From contig WBUG01000018.1 in assembly GCA_008933835.1 (NCBI GenBank), positions 1 to 51,834 on the forward strand: DNA of 51,834 nt, given 5' to 3'. Origin of the DNA: Bacteroidota bacterium. Its GTDB lineage: Bacteria; Bacteroidota; Ignavibacteria; UBA10030; UBA8401. Positions 15,959 to 25,137 of this stretch are shown piece after piece (within the stretch, counting starts at the first letter, position 1; every line of letters starts with the position of its first letter). Made by a program: the position numbers and the translations under genes. The notes under the pieces were generated by a model. It was not told where the DNA came from and did not search any database. It saw only the letters and a list, made by a program, of their open reading frames with translations.

Positions 15959-18900
15959 TCATCGCAACAGCAGCATCTTCTTCGTTGCGGAGAAGAGCGG
16001 CGCGCCGTCCGAGGGCCGCACCGCACGCACGGTGTAGAAGTACGTGCTGCTGGAGAGTCCGCTCGCGTCGAACGGAACGTCGTGAACTCCGCGGAGCAGC
16101 GGTCCGCGGAACGGTTCCGCCGTGCGGCGGCCGAGCAGGTCGTACACCTCCACGGTCACGACGGCGTCCTCCGCCAGCGAGAGACGGATGGTGGTCGCCG
16201 GATTGAACGGGTTGGGAAAGTTCTGATGCAGAGCGAACGTCACGGGAGCCGTGGGGTCCATCTGTGCGCGGATGAACTCGCGCCGACCCACGATGACGCG
16301 GTACGGCCAGGCCGACTCCCGTGCCGGCACGGAGACAGACCGTTCTGCGTCGGGCGTCAGCACCGCACCGGAAACACCGTCCATGACGATGACCGAGTAC
16401 CCTTCCGGTAATGATTCGCCGCCATGGACGATGAGCCGTGAGGACGTACCGTTCGTCTGCTGCAGCACGATGTCCCACCGCTGTCCCTCCCCCAGTGCCG
16501 GACGGATGTCCGACGCGAACCGCGGATGCCGCGGATCCCAATCGGGCCGGTCGAGCCAGACGGCGGTCTGATCGCCGAAAACGGGGGGCTTGCGCTCGTC
16601 GAACTCGTCCATGCCGGCCGATGCGCCGTCGTCCGTTCCGATGACGAGCGTTCGGTCCGTACCCGCATCGGAACGGTGTTCGAGCGTCAGCGCGAACGCC
16701 GGCCGCTGCACGGAAAGGTCCGGCGTATCGGCGAAGGGGAACGGTACAAGCAACGTTGTCGTGCCGGAGAAGTAATAATATCCCGTGTACGGCTTCAGGA
16801 TGTCGGCCTGTTGGAAACCGCCGGTCCCCTCGTAGGCGTACGCCATCGCGCTGCCGGCGAGTCCGTTCGCGCTCCGCACATCGCTCCACTTCACCGGCAC
16901 CGGATAGGGATTGCCGATGATGTTCCATCCGACCCGCGTTGCGACGGCGTACAAGCCGGTCGATGCCGACGGTGAGGGATGAGACAACGTCCCTTCAATG
17001 AGGAGATCGCCCTTCTTCACCAGCCAGTACCCCTCGCCCACGGACGGTACGGCCGCTCCGGTCAGTTCGGAGAGATGCGAAGGGGGCGTACCGCCGTTGT
17101 CGCGGAAGAGACGGAAGTCCGCCGGAGACGAACCGTTGAGGAAGGTCCCGACGGTCTGTGACAATGTGCTCGGGATGGTGACGAGCCGGTAATCGGTCGG
17201 TGCCGACGGTGATTTCGGATAGGAGACCGGCACGACGCTCACCGTTCGCTGGGCCGCCGAGATGAACGATGCGACGGCGGACCAGGCGGACGAGTTCGAA
17301 ACGCTGCGCGCCCGCACACGCCACTGGTACACCGTTCCGGGCGAAAGGCCGGAGACCGTCCACTGCGTCGTCGAAGCCGTGAAGACCCTCCCCCGGATGG
17401 AGGACGAGATGGCCGTTCCGACCTCCACGTCGTACGCGGTGGCGCCGCTGACCGATGTCCAGTTCAACGCGGTGGAACCGGCCGAGACCACGGTGCTGCC
17501 GGTCGGGGACATGAGCGTCGGCGTCGCCAACGCCGTGCCGGGATTGACCGTGGAGTAGTACGTCCTCGTGAAGCCCCAGTCCGGCACGAACAGTCCACCG
17601 ATGGCGGCGGAGTACGACGGAACAGCGAAGAGCGCGTCCTGTGCGATGACCGCCGCGTGTACGGTGGAAGCGTTCAGGTCCACCTGCGCCGTCATGCCGT
17701 TCCTTCCGGTGATGTACACCGTGGAGGCGCTCACGAACGCGATGCCGTACCCGAGCCTCGGCAGTTGTCCCACCTTCTGCCATGACGTACCGCCGTTCGA
17801 CGTCTTCCAGACGGTGGAATCCGACTTGACCGCGACCCCTGCCGTTGCCGTGCGGAACGAGACGCACGAAACGCCGACCATCGAATCCGCGGAGGCTGTG
17901 CCCACGGACTGGAAGTTCCACGACGCTCCGACATCAGTCGTCTTCCAGAGTCCGCGATAGTTCTTCGATCCGACTGTTTTGTACCCGGTCAGATACCCGG
18001 CGGTCTGTACCGGGAAGGAGACGGCGGACGGATAGGTGGTACCGACGATGTACGAATTGTTGTTCACCCAGGTCAAGCCGCCGTTCGTGGAAGAGAGGAA
18101 GGCCATGGCGGTCGGCGTCGACGTACCGATGCCGTCCCCCACGGCCACCGCATTCGTCGTATTGAAGAACTTGATGGAGTTGATGAAATCGGTGGTCGCA
18201 GGGGAATTGTAGACGAGCGTCCATGTCGCGCCATTGTCGGTCGTACGGTAGATCTTTCCCGTTCCCGTCCCTGCCAGGCCGACTCCGCCGGAGAGGAAGT
18301 CCATGGCGTACACGGTCTCGGTCGACGGAATGCCGCTGTTCGCCACGGTCCAGGTGACGGGAGAACCGGCCGTCGGTATCGATGCGGCGCGGGCGACGAG
18401 CCCGTTCTCCCCGCTGAGCCAGAGGTTGCCGCTCCGTTCGATCATGTAGTCGATGGAGCCGGTGGTCAGCGTCGTCGGAACGACGGTCCGCACCATGGCC
18501 GGCAGCGGTTCCGGATACGCCGCCGCCGTACCCGTCACCAGGTATTGGGACGCCGATGCTGCGGACCCGGCGCCGGTCGTGACCGTGATGGTGTACGCCC
18601 CTGCCGCAAGCGACGGGACCACGGCGTTGATCTGTGTGTCGCTCCAGCTGGCGACACCCGCAGCGGCGGCGCCGAACTTCACCGAACCGCTCCCCTGCGA
18701 CGCACCGAAGTTCGAACCGGTGATGGTGACCGAGGAACCGACGGCACCCGAGGGGGGATCGAATCCGGATACGGCGGGTGCGGCATCGTAACCGCCGAGG
18801 CGGTACAGGGAATCGACCTCGGAGGCGCTCAGCGCCCTGTTGAAGATGCGCACGTCGTCGATGGAGCCGTTGAAGGGACGCGACATGTCTTTCTGGTCCC

Positions 18901-20470
18901 CCATCGCGAACCACGCGCCCGAGTACGACACGGTGCCGGTCCAGCCGACGCTCGAAGAGGACTGCAGGATGTTATTGTAGTAGATCTTCCCCGCTTCGCC
19001 GGACTTCCGAGTGGCCGTCACCATCACCCATGTGCCGACCGGAAGGACGGAGGACGAATTGGTGACATGCCACCCGCCGTTACCGATCTGGAAATGAATG
19101 TGTCCCGCGGGATTGACCTGACCGTCCGCGTTGGTGCGGTTGTCCACGAAGATGCTCGCGCCCGACTGCATCCCGTCGTACTGCGACCCGACGATCATTC
19201 CGAGTTCCGCCGGCATCGCGGCGATCTTGATCCAGGCGGAGAGGGTGATCTCGTTCTGGATCTGCAGCGGCGCCGGCACCGGGTCTCCCACCACGATGCG
19301 GTCGTTCACCCCGTCGAACGCGTACGCTCTGTTCGCGACCCCGAAACGGTCCGCCGTCAGCGACGCCCCGGACACGGTCCCGTGCAGTCCGTTGGGCCCG
19401 TTGTCCGACGCGCTGCCGGTGAACGGATAGTAGGCGGCGAGGTCGCTGCCGAGCCGGGCGGCCGGTTCCGGTTCGCTGTACTTCCGCACGCGCAGGTCGT
19501 CCTCATAGCGGATGAGGGACGACGGAGAGTTCACCCAGACGCCTTCGTACGCGAAAACGCGAAGTCCCGTATCGGCGGGAACGGTGCGGTCGGTGATGAC
19601 CGTATGCCATGCCTGCGGTCCGCCCGGTTCCGTGGAGGGGACGGAGAGATCGAAGACGAACGTCCCGTTCGCGCGGCGGGCGACGGAGACGTAGTACTCG
19701 GGATTGTTCGTCATGGCCCAGCTGTCGGTCCGGAAGTTCGTCCCGGAGATCGAACCGCCGGAATGGACCTGCACGCCGAACTCGCCGAAGTCCTGCCACT
19801 GGCAGATGCCGGCCGTGGTGTTGTCGTTGGTCAGCGTGGAGAGACCGATGCGCCGGTAGATGTATCCTCCCTTGCGGAACCGCCCCTCGAACATCACGGA
19901 CCCGGTGAACTTCTGCCGGGAGGCGAGGTAGGTGTTGGACTGCGGAGTGGTCTTCGGCGACTGATGCTCATAGCGGCCGTTCTGTTCGGACGCGCTGCCG
20001 AGATTGTCCGCTGCGGCGATCCACCGCACCGCGTCGAGAGTGTTGTCGTTGAAGTCGTCCCCGAAGAGGAACGCCTTCGTGATGTCGCTGCGGGGGGCGG
20101 CGGCGGGTTCGCCGTACGACAGGTGGATGGTGCTCCGCGCGGACGCCGGGATGTACGGGACCTTCACCCAGATATAGGTGGTGTCCGTGTTCATCCCCCG
20201 GGCGCCGCCGATGCCCGGTTCGATCCAGTACGGCAGGTCGTCCGTGAAGTCGGTCGTGAACCGGATGTCCGAGCCGTCCGCGTTCATCAGGCCCGCGGCG
20301 ATGAGCTGCGCGGTGTTGACCTTCACCAGGACGGTGTAGTCGGTCAGATTCTCTGCGTTGTTCCGGTTGTCGATGGTGACGGGGACGTACGTCCTGGCCG
20401 CCGGAGCGGCGCCGAGCGCCGCGGCGGATGCGAGGAGAAGGAGGAGGAACAATCCGGTATGCGGTTTCAT
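15959..20470 (-). CDS. Very large secreted multidomain protein (DUF2341, LamG, TIG, YCF48/BNR, FnIII) with T9SS tail
   Basis: 1,503 residues. The start at 20470 gives a textbook signal peptide (MKPHTGLFLLLLLASAAA) with GGAG upstream; the 54 residues before it in the open frame are proline/arginine-rich shadow. Approximate order: DUF2341-like domain (YVPVTIDNRNNAENLTDYTV onward); a lectin-like LamG domain (AYYPFTGSASDNGPNGLHG); an IPT/TIG domain (VSGFDPPSGAVGSSVTITG); YCF48/BNR-type propeller repeats (TTDNGATWTLVY, TTDVGASWNF, TSNGGTSWQKVG); a fibronectin-III domain; and a C-terminal region ending in the T9SS sorting domain (QNFPNPFNPATTI). Such architecture suits a surface adhesin or glycan-binding protein. 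No enzyme active site is visible. Confidence 0.9.
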   Translation of the reverse strand: MKPHTGLFLLLLLASAAALGAAPAARTYVPVTIDNRNNAENLTDYTVLVKVNTAQLIAAGLMNADGSDIRFTTDFTDDLPYWIEPGIGGARGMNTDTTYIWVKVPYIPASARSTIHLSYGEPAAAPRSDITKAFLFGDDFNDNTLDAVRWIAAADNLGSASEQNGRYEHQSPKTTPQSNTYLASRQKFTGSVMFEGRFRKGGYIYRRIGLSTLTNDNTTAGICQWQDFGEFGVQVHSGGSISGTNFRTDSWAMTNNPEYYVSVARRANGTFVFDLSVPSTEPGGPQAWHTVITDRTVPADTGLRVFAYEGVWVNSPSSLIRYEDDLRVRKYSEPEPAARLGSDLAAYYPFTGSASDNGPNGLHGTVSGASLTADRFGVANRAYAFDGVNDRIVVGDPVPAPLQIQNEITLSAWIKIAAMPAELGMIVGSQYDGMQSGASIFVDNRTNADGQVNPAGHIHFQIGNGGWHVTNSSSVLPVGTWVMVTATRKSGEAGKIYYNNILQSSSSVGWTGTVSYSGAWFAMGDQKDMSRPFNGSIDDVRIFNRALSASEVDSLYRLGGYDAAPAVSGFDPPSGAVGSSVTITGSNFGASQGSGSVKFGAAAAGVASWSDTQINAVVPSLAAGAYTITVTTGAGSAASASQYLVTGTAAAYPEPLPAMVRTVVPTTLTTGSIDYMIERSGNLWLSGENGLVARAASIPTAGSPVTWTVANSGIPSTETVYAMDFLSGGVGLAGTGTGKIYRTTDNGATWTLVYNSPATTDFINSIKFFNTTNAVAVGDGIGTSTPTAMAFLSSTNGGLTWVNNNSYIVGTTYPSAVSFPVQTAGYLTGYKTVGSKNYRGLWKTTDVGASWNFQSVGTASADSMVGVSCVSFRTATAGVAVKSDSTVWKTSNGGTSWQKVGQLPRLGYGIAFVSASTVYITGRNGMTAQVDLNASTVHAAVIAQDALFAVPSYSAAIGGLFVPDWGFTRTYYSTVNPGTALATPTLMSPTGSTVVSAGSTALNWTSVSGATAYDVEVGTAISSSIRGRVFTASTTQWTVSGLSPGTVYQWRVRARSVSNSSAWSAVASFISAAQRTVSVVPVSYPKSPSAPTDYRLVTIPSTLSQTVGTFLNGSSPADFRLFRDNGGTPPSHLSELTGAAVPSVGEGYWLVKKGDLLIEGTLSHPSPSASTGLYAVATRVGWNIIGNPYPVPVKWSDVRSANGLAGSAMAYAYEGTGGFQQADILKPYTGYYYFSGTTTLLVPFPFADTPDLSVQRPAFALTLEHRSDAGTDRTLVIGTDDGASAGMDEFDERKPPVFGDQTAVWLDRPDWDPRHPRFASDIRPALGEGQRWDIVLQQTNGTSSRLIVHGGESLPEGYSVIVMDGVSGAVLTPDAERSVSVPARESAWPYRVIVGRREFIRAQMDPTAPVTFALHQNFPNPFNPATTIRLSLAEDAVVTVEVYDLLGRRTAEPFRGPLLRGVHDVPFDASGLSSSTYFYTVRAVRPSDGAPLFSATKKMLLLR

Positions 20471-20516
20471 ATCGAAGACTCCGCGGTCGATGGGTCGTGG
20501 CCGAACATGGCGTTCA

Positions 20517-21020
20517 TCAATTGGGACGGCTGGAGGGAGGCGCGGGAAGCGTTCCGGTGCCCCCGCCGGACGGTTCGTCGTCGGATGCGGAAAGGAGGAT
20601 GGCGGCCGTCGCGCCGGCGACGATGGCGGCACCGCCGGCGTAATAGAGCCACGCGGGAACGCCGGTGTTCTTCTCGATCGTCAGTTCGAACTCGATGTCG
20701 TCGAACGGCAGTCCTTTGGGAAGCTGCTTCTTATAGGCCCACAGGATGCGCCGGTTGGGTCCGACGAAGCGTCCGTCGCCGATGTCACCGCGCGACTCCT
20801 TCATCCGCACGCTGAACGCCTTGTCCTTCTCGCGCGTGAGCCGCACCGAGACGTCGTACTCCGCGTCGGGCTCGTCGCCGACCGGCGTATGGAAGTAGGT
20901 GATGACGATGAGGTCGCCGCTCTGTTCGACGGAGGTGATGCCGTAGGTCTGTTTCCCCTGCGGCCGGACCGGTGCGGCGGTGAGTACGGTGAGCACGATG
21001 AGCGTGCCGATGATGCGCAT
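20517..21020 (-). CDS. Small secreted/membrane-anchored protein of unknown function
   Basis: 167 residues starting at 21020, where GGAGG lies a few bases before the ATG. It has an N-terminal signal (MRIIGTLIVLTVLTAAPV) and a beta-rich middle (YGITSVEQSGDLIVITYFHT onward) with a charged stretch (VSVRLTREKDKAFSVRMKE). A second hydrophobic helix near residues 135-155 (LYYAGGAAIVAGATAAILL) is followed by a Gly/Pro/Ser-rich C-terminus, suggesting a C-terminal membrane anchor. I do not recognise a family. It lies between an envelope protein and the giant T9SS protein, all on the minus strand. Confidence 0.75.
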   Translation of the reverse strand: MRIIGTLIVLTVLTAAPVRPQGKQTYGITSVEQSGDLIVITYFHTPVGDEPDAEYDVSVRLTREKDKAFSVRMKESRGDIGDGRFVGPNRRILWAYKKQLPKGLPFDDIEFELTIEKNTGVPAWLYYAGGAAIVAGATAAILLSASDDEPSGGGTGTLPAPPSSRPN

Positions 21021-21085
21021 GAATGCCTCCAGAGTTGATGCGTCCCTGCCCGACCGCGTCGACGGTCCGGGCGCGGGTTCCCGTG

Positions 21086-22234
21086 TCAAAAGGTGAATGC
21101 GACGTAGACGATGCCGACGGAGGTCTTCTGTTCCACCTCGACCTCCTTCGTCACGGTCGTCATCGAATTGGAGACCGTGACCGTGTGGACCGGGTTCGCG
21201 GTATGTTCGCGGTACCCGATGATGACGGCGTCGATGAACGTTATGCCGACGCTGAAACCGAGGCCGCTGGTAAAGGTATTGGCGGACTCCTGTTTCGCCC
21301 ACGGTACGCTGCCGATGGTGCGGTCGGGACGGTGCACCATGGTCACGCCGTAGTCGACCGATGCGTGCAGATGAACGTTGTTCGAGAGCGGCAGCGCCAG
21401 TCCTGCGCCCGGTGCGAACCAGACCATGCCGTAACTTCCCCCCTCGGACGAGACCGTCGTGCCGGTCAGCGACGAAAGTGCGTCGGTGTTGAAGCCCATG
21501 TACACGACCTGGAACGAAAGCGGGAGGTAGAGGAACTCCGCGAGATGGATACGCCCTTCGTAGCCGAGGTTGAACCCTTTCTTGGCGAATCCCATCGAGG
21601 GGAGGTCGCTCATGCCGAGGTCGTCGTGCGGCATGACGTACCCGAGCGTGAGCCAGAACCCGCTCAGGTCGATCCCTTCCTCCTCCGGCGCTCTCGCCTG
21701 CTTCTGCGCCGTCGGCGCCGACAGCGCCGCTCTCCGCTTCGCGGCCGCTTCCCCTTGTACGCCACCCGCGGAGAACGCCGAACGGGCCGCGTCGCGGTGC
21801 GGTCCGACGACCACCGAAACGGTCCGGTTCCCCATCGTCCCTTCCGGGACCCGCACGTCGATGCGTTCCTTGGTCCATGTCAGCACTTCGGCCTCCGTTT
21901 CACCGAAGAGTACCGCACCGTCCGCCGGACGCTGGGCCGGGAACGTTCCGTTCACTCTCACGACGGTTCCGGGTGCGCCGGTGACCGGAGCGAAGCTCTC
22001 CACGTGCGGCACGAACTCTTTGACGATGCGGCGGATCTCGGAGAAGTCGACGAACTCGACCCCCTCCTTCGTCTCGATGACGACGGTCTTCTCGGGGATG
22101 CGTTCGAGGATGGTGCCGGAGACGCTGCGTCCGTTCTTCAGATGGATGACGTCCAGTTCCTGTGATGACAACGGTACGGCGAAGAGGACGAGGAGAGCGA
22201 TGAGACGATGTGGTGTGATGAACAGGGCGTTCAT
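21086..22234 (-). CDS. TIG-domain envelope protein with barrel-like C-terminus (paralogue A)
   Basis: 382 residues. Signal peptide (to about residue 24), then a small beta domain (VIHLKNGRSVSGTILERIPE), an IPT/TIG-like domain (APVTGAPGTVVRVNGTFP), a low-complexity linker (about 165-190) and a C-terminal ~190-residue region. That region has alternating hydrophobic strands and a terminal aromatic (VAFTF), typical of an outer-membrane beta-barrel. It shares its N-terminal layout and many residues (GTILERIP, KTVVIE, EFVDxSEIR, QRPxxGAV) with the product of 25138-26226. The two paralogues bracket the caspase/DUF4384 pair. Function unknown; a barrel with a periplasmic sensor-like N-domain is the likely form. 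Confidence 0.8.
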   Translation of the reverse strand: MNALFITPHRLIALLVLFAVPLSSQELDVIHLKNGRSVSGTILERIPEKTVVIETKEGVEFVDFSEIRRIVKEFVPHVESFAPVTGAPGTVVRVNGTFPAQRPADGAVLFGETEAEVLTWTKERIDVRVPEGTMGNRTVSVVVGPHRDAARSAFSAGGVQGEAAAKRRAALSAPTAQKQARAPEEEGIDLSGFWLTLGYVMPHDDLGMSDLPSMGFAKKGFNLGYEGRIHLAEFLYLPLSFQVVYMGFNTDALSSLTGTTVSSEGGSYGMVWFAPGAGLALPLSNNVHLHASVDYGVTMVHRPDRTIGSVPWAKQESANTFTSGLGFSVGITFIDAVIIGYREHTANPVHTVTVSNSMTTVTKEVEVEQKTSVGIVYVAFTF

Positions 22235-22481
22235 GGCGGCTCAGCGGTCTGATGACGGAATGGAGACAGAGCCGTTTCTATAATACCAATTATCCGTTCA
22301 TCGTGCAATGAATTACCGGAGGATGCCGGAGAAGGCGCCGAGAAACAGGAGCGGCCGCTCTTGATTCAAACGGGAGCGGAAGCATGAGGGGACGGTACGA
22401 AGCGTGGCAGGACAGCGAACAGCGGGAGGCCGACGCAACGGCATGACGCGATCAAGGGACCGGCCGTCGCGGCGGGAGCGG
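22235..22481. other. Intergenic region, 247 bp
   Basis: It lies between the start of paralogue A and the stop of the DUF4384 gene. An A+T-rich patch around 22278-22310 sits immediately upstream of the paralogue A start and may hold its promoter. No clear terminator, repeat or RNA gene was seen. Confidence 0.35.
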
Positions 22482-23315
22482 TCACTTCACGACGGACAAT
22501 ACGATATGGTCCATCGTCCGCCGGTCGAGCGGGATCTTCGCCAGCCAGCGGGAAAGGTCGGTCAGCGTGAGCTTCGGGAGGACCAGTTCGTCCCCGGAGA
22601 AGGTCGCGTTCTTCACCTCCGCGACAGGAACGTCGTCCTTCGTGACGACGAGAATGAACTCCTCAGTGGAGGACTTCGCGTCACCGTCCACGGTGAGGTA
22701 GAGGTCGAACCCTTCGGGAAAGAGGAACTTCTGTTTGGCGCCGAGGCGGTTGTCGCGGGTGAGACCGTTCGGGAAGAGGACCTGGATGGTGTCGCTCTTC
22801 ACGTTGATGATGGTGAGGCGGCAGTCACGGGAGGCGACGATATCGAAGAGGACCGGTTCGCTCTCGCGGTACGTGGTCCGTTTCGTCCGCACGCTCAGCG
22901 AGAATCCGGGGTCGGCGGCGCCGTCGGGCACCACCACGAACGCCTCGAGCTGCGCCTCCACCTGGAAGAGCCGCTCCCCCTTGGCCGCGCTCTTCGTCAC
23001 CCGCACCGGGTCCGAGATGCGGACATTGCGCTCTTCCGTGATGATGCCGCGCGAGGAGGCTTCGGTGAAAGCGCTGTAGTAATCGGAGAGGTCCTTATTG
23101 TCTTCGGTCTGCACGCGGTAGGAGGAGGCGGAGACGACGATGCCCGCCTGGTTCAGCGCGTCCGCCCTCGCACGCTTCACCGCTTCGGTCTCCATCGCGG
23201 CGAAGTTCGTGCCGAAGACGGCCGCTTTCCCGGTCACCCACTTCCCCTTCTCCTGGGCGGAGAGGGTGACGAGGCCGGCGAGGAGCAGGCACAGGAGCGG
23301 GCGGAGGAAGGACAT
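22482..23315 (-). CDS. Secreted DUF4384-like protein with LPP20-like N-terminus
   Basis: 277 residues. A signal peptide (MSFLRPLLCLLLAGLVTLSA) precedes an LPP20/curli-assembly-like module (GKAAVFGTNFAAMETEAVKRARADALNQAG, described here in two halves of that stretch: GKAAVFG and AVKRARADALNQAG). Residues about 135-240 resemble DUF4384 (LSVRTKRTTYRESEPVLFDI, then RLTIINVKSDTIQVLFPN). Its ATG shares one base with the stop of the caspase gene (TGATG), so translation is coupled. DUF4384 domains are often found beside or fused to caspase-like proteases, which fits here. Exact role unknown; probably a periplasmic partner of the protease. Confidence 0.8.
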   Translation of the reverse strand: MSFLRPLLCLLLAGLVTLSAQEKGKWVTGKAAVFGTNFAAMETEAVKRARADALNQAGIVVSASSYRVQTEDNKDLSDYYSAFTEASSRGIITEERNVRISDPVRVTKSAAKGERLFQVEAQLEAFVVVPDGAADPGFSLSVRTKRTTYRESEPVLFDIVASRDCRLTIINVKSDTIQVLFPNGLTRDNRLGAKQKFLFPEGFDLYLTVDGDAKSSTEEFILVVTKDDVPVAEVKNATFSGDELVLPKLTLTDLSRWLAKIPLDRRTMDHIVLSVVK

Positions 23316-25069
23316 CAGTACCTCACCAGCACACGGTCCGGATCGCCGTAGAACTCCGGCGTCTGTTGTCCGCTGATGCGTTTGGAATGGGGTATCATGT
23401 TCGTCTCGACGTACGCCTTCAGTTCGCCGAGCGTGATCTCGCCGTCCTTGTCCTTGTCCGCTTCGCCGCGCAGTCCGGCGGTGAAGTAGTAGGTGAAGAG
23501 CCCGGTCTCGGTCTGGTCGTTGCCGAGGGAGGTCTCCTCCCCACTGGAGGAGTTGATGACGGTGAAGTTCTTATAGGCCGTCCACGGCTTGGTCACTTTG
23601 AGCTTGATCCCCTTGGCGGCGATGAGGTTCTCCTCCTTGTACATGCCGCTCCCGCGCGACGCGCCGCTGAAACAGGCGTCCAGGATGACGGTGACGGAGC
23701 GGGTGTTCAGGCGGTTGAGGTTCTCATAGAACGAGGCGATGGGATAGCCGTAGTCCTCCAGGAAGCGGATGTCGCCGTCCGCCGGGAAGAGGAACGTCTG
23801 GTCCGCGCTCTTGTTCGGGATGCCGTGGCCGGAGTAGAAGACGTAGACGTCGGTCTCGGCGGCGCGGGAGCCGATGAGGTCCCGCAGCTCCCCCTTCTCC
23901 GGGTCGAACATCTTCTTGAAGAAGATGCCGTTCACCTGTTCGTTGGTGTAGAAGAGGATGCGCGACGGGTCGATGCCGAACCGGTTCTCGAAGTAGCGCT
24001 TCATGATCTCCGCGTCGTTCGCGGCGTACGGGGCGGAGACGATGCGGGAGTACCGCTCCACGCCGATGACCACCGCCACCGCGTTCGGATTGCGCGTCTT
24101 GCCGGGGCGAACGTCCTGGATGTCCACGAAATCGCCGGCGGTGTTCTTCGGACCGGTCTTGATGACGGTGACCGTGCGCTGCTGCGATTGTTTCGCCTCC
24201 ACCGCGAGCACCTTCGGCTGCGCCGGTTTCTGGTCCAGCTGGATGGGGAGCTGCCAGTCGGACAGGACGCCGTCCTTCTCCGCGTCCTCGAGCGTCAGGA
24301 AGACCGGCAGGTCTCCCGTTCCGTTGAACCGCGGTGTCGGACTGAGGATGAACGAGAACTCCTTCAGTTCGCCCGAGCGGATGTCCCCGATCTCCCCCTC
24401 GTTGGCGTCCAGCACGATGTTCGGCGAGGTGGTCTTGACGGCGTACTTCACGGCATTGGCCTTCGCCAGACCGATGTTCTGCACCGCCACCTTCACCTGC
24501 ACGCGCTCCCCTTTCTCCAGCAGCCCGTCGTACCGTTTGGCGTAGAGTCCCTCGCCCCGTTCCGAGATCTCGATGCCGGAGAAGTTCAGCTTCGGCGGCT
24601 CGAACTCCTGCGTCGAGAGCTCCAGGTACGCGGTCTCGAGGTCGTACTGGTTCTTCTCCTCGCCGGTGATGACGAACTTGCGGACGCCGGTCTTCACCCC
24701 TTTCCCGGCCAGGATGTTGAAGACGAGCGTCGCCTCTTTCTTCGGCGGGATGAGGTCCACCGTCTTCGGACGGTCCATGTAGATGGCGCGGTCCGGCGTC
24801 TTGGAATCGTCCGTGATGGAGACCTTCAGGTTCTCCGCGTTGCCGATCCCCTTGTTGACGATCTTCACGGTGACGGTGGCGCGCTCGCGGTTCTCGAGGA
24901 TGCCGTTCCCGTTCTCGTCCTTGAACGAGAGCTGTGCGACGAGGTCCGCCGGCCCCGCGGCCGAGGCGTTCTGCTCCTCTTTCGTTCCGAGGCTGCCGAC
25001 CTTGAACTTCACCTGCGCCGAAAGGCCGAGCGTCAGGATGAGGATGGCGGTGATGAGTCGTATTGTCAT
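23315..25069 (-). CDS. Secreted caspase-like peptidase (C14) with CARDB-type repeats and an EF-hand loop
   Basis: 584 residues. A signal peptide (about 1-19) is followed by two CARDB/Ig-like beta domains (about 30-290; VTVKIVNKGIGNAENLKVS and VQVKVAVQNIGLAKANAVKY). The caspase-fold domain (about 325-530) carries the catalytic dyad His415 (FYSGHG) and Cys466 (LDACFSG). Near the C-terminus residues 538-549 (DKDKDGEITLGE) form a perfect 12-residue EF-hand calcium loop. A second acidic stretch near residues 51-61 (DENGNGILENRE) is also calcium-loop-like. A secreted, calcium-responsive cysteine protease is the likely form; substrates are unknown. It is coupled to the DUF4384 gene and lies 68 bp after paralogue B. 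Confidence 0.92.
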   Translation of the reverse strand: MTIRLITAILILTLGLSAQVKFKVGSLGTKEEQNASAAGPADLVAQLSFKDENGNGILENRERATVTVKIVNKGIGNAENLKVSITDDSKTPDRAIYMDRPKTVDLIPPKKEATLVFNILAGKGVKTGVRKFVITGEEKNQYDLETAYLELSTQEFEPPKLNFSGIEISERGEGLYAKRYDGLLEKGERVQVKVAVQNIGLAKANAVKYAVKTTSPNIVLDANEGEIGDIRSGELKEFSFILSPTPRFNGTGDLPVFLTLEDAEKDGVLSDWQLPIQLDQKPAQPKVLAVEAKQSQQRTVTVIKTGPKNTAGDFVDIQDVRPGKTRNPNAVAVVIGVERYSRIVSAPYAANDAEIMKRYFENRFGIDPSRILFYTNEQVNGIFFKKMFDPEKGELRDLIGSRAAETDVYVFYSGHGIPNKSADQTFLFPADGDIRFLEDYGYPIASFYENLNRLNTRSVTVILDACFSGASRGSGMYKEENLIAAKGIKLKVTKPWTAYKNFTVINSSSGEETSLGNDQTETGLFTYYFTAGLRGEADKDKDGEITLGELKAYVETNMIPHSKRISGQQTPEFYGDPDRVLVRY

Positions 25070-25137
25070 GATGGTCTCCTTCGACGATGTCCGCGTCGGG
25101 CGGTGCGGCGCAACGGCCCCGGTGTGCCCGCGCGATG

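Noticed and set aside
23315-25069. Caspase gene as part of an anti-phage system
   Set aside because: It has a signal peptide and extracellular-type beta domains, and no nuclease, nucleotide cyclase or toxin gene adjoins it, so an envelope role is more likely.
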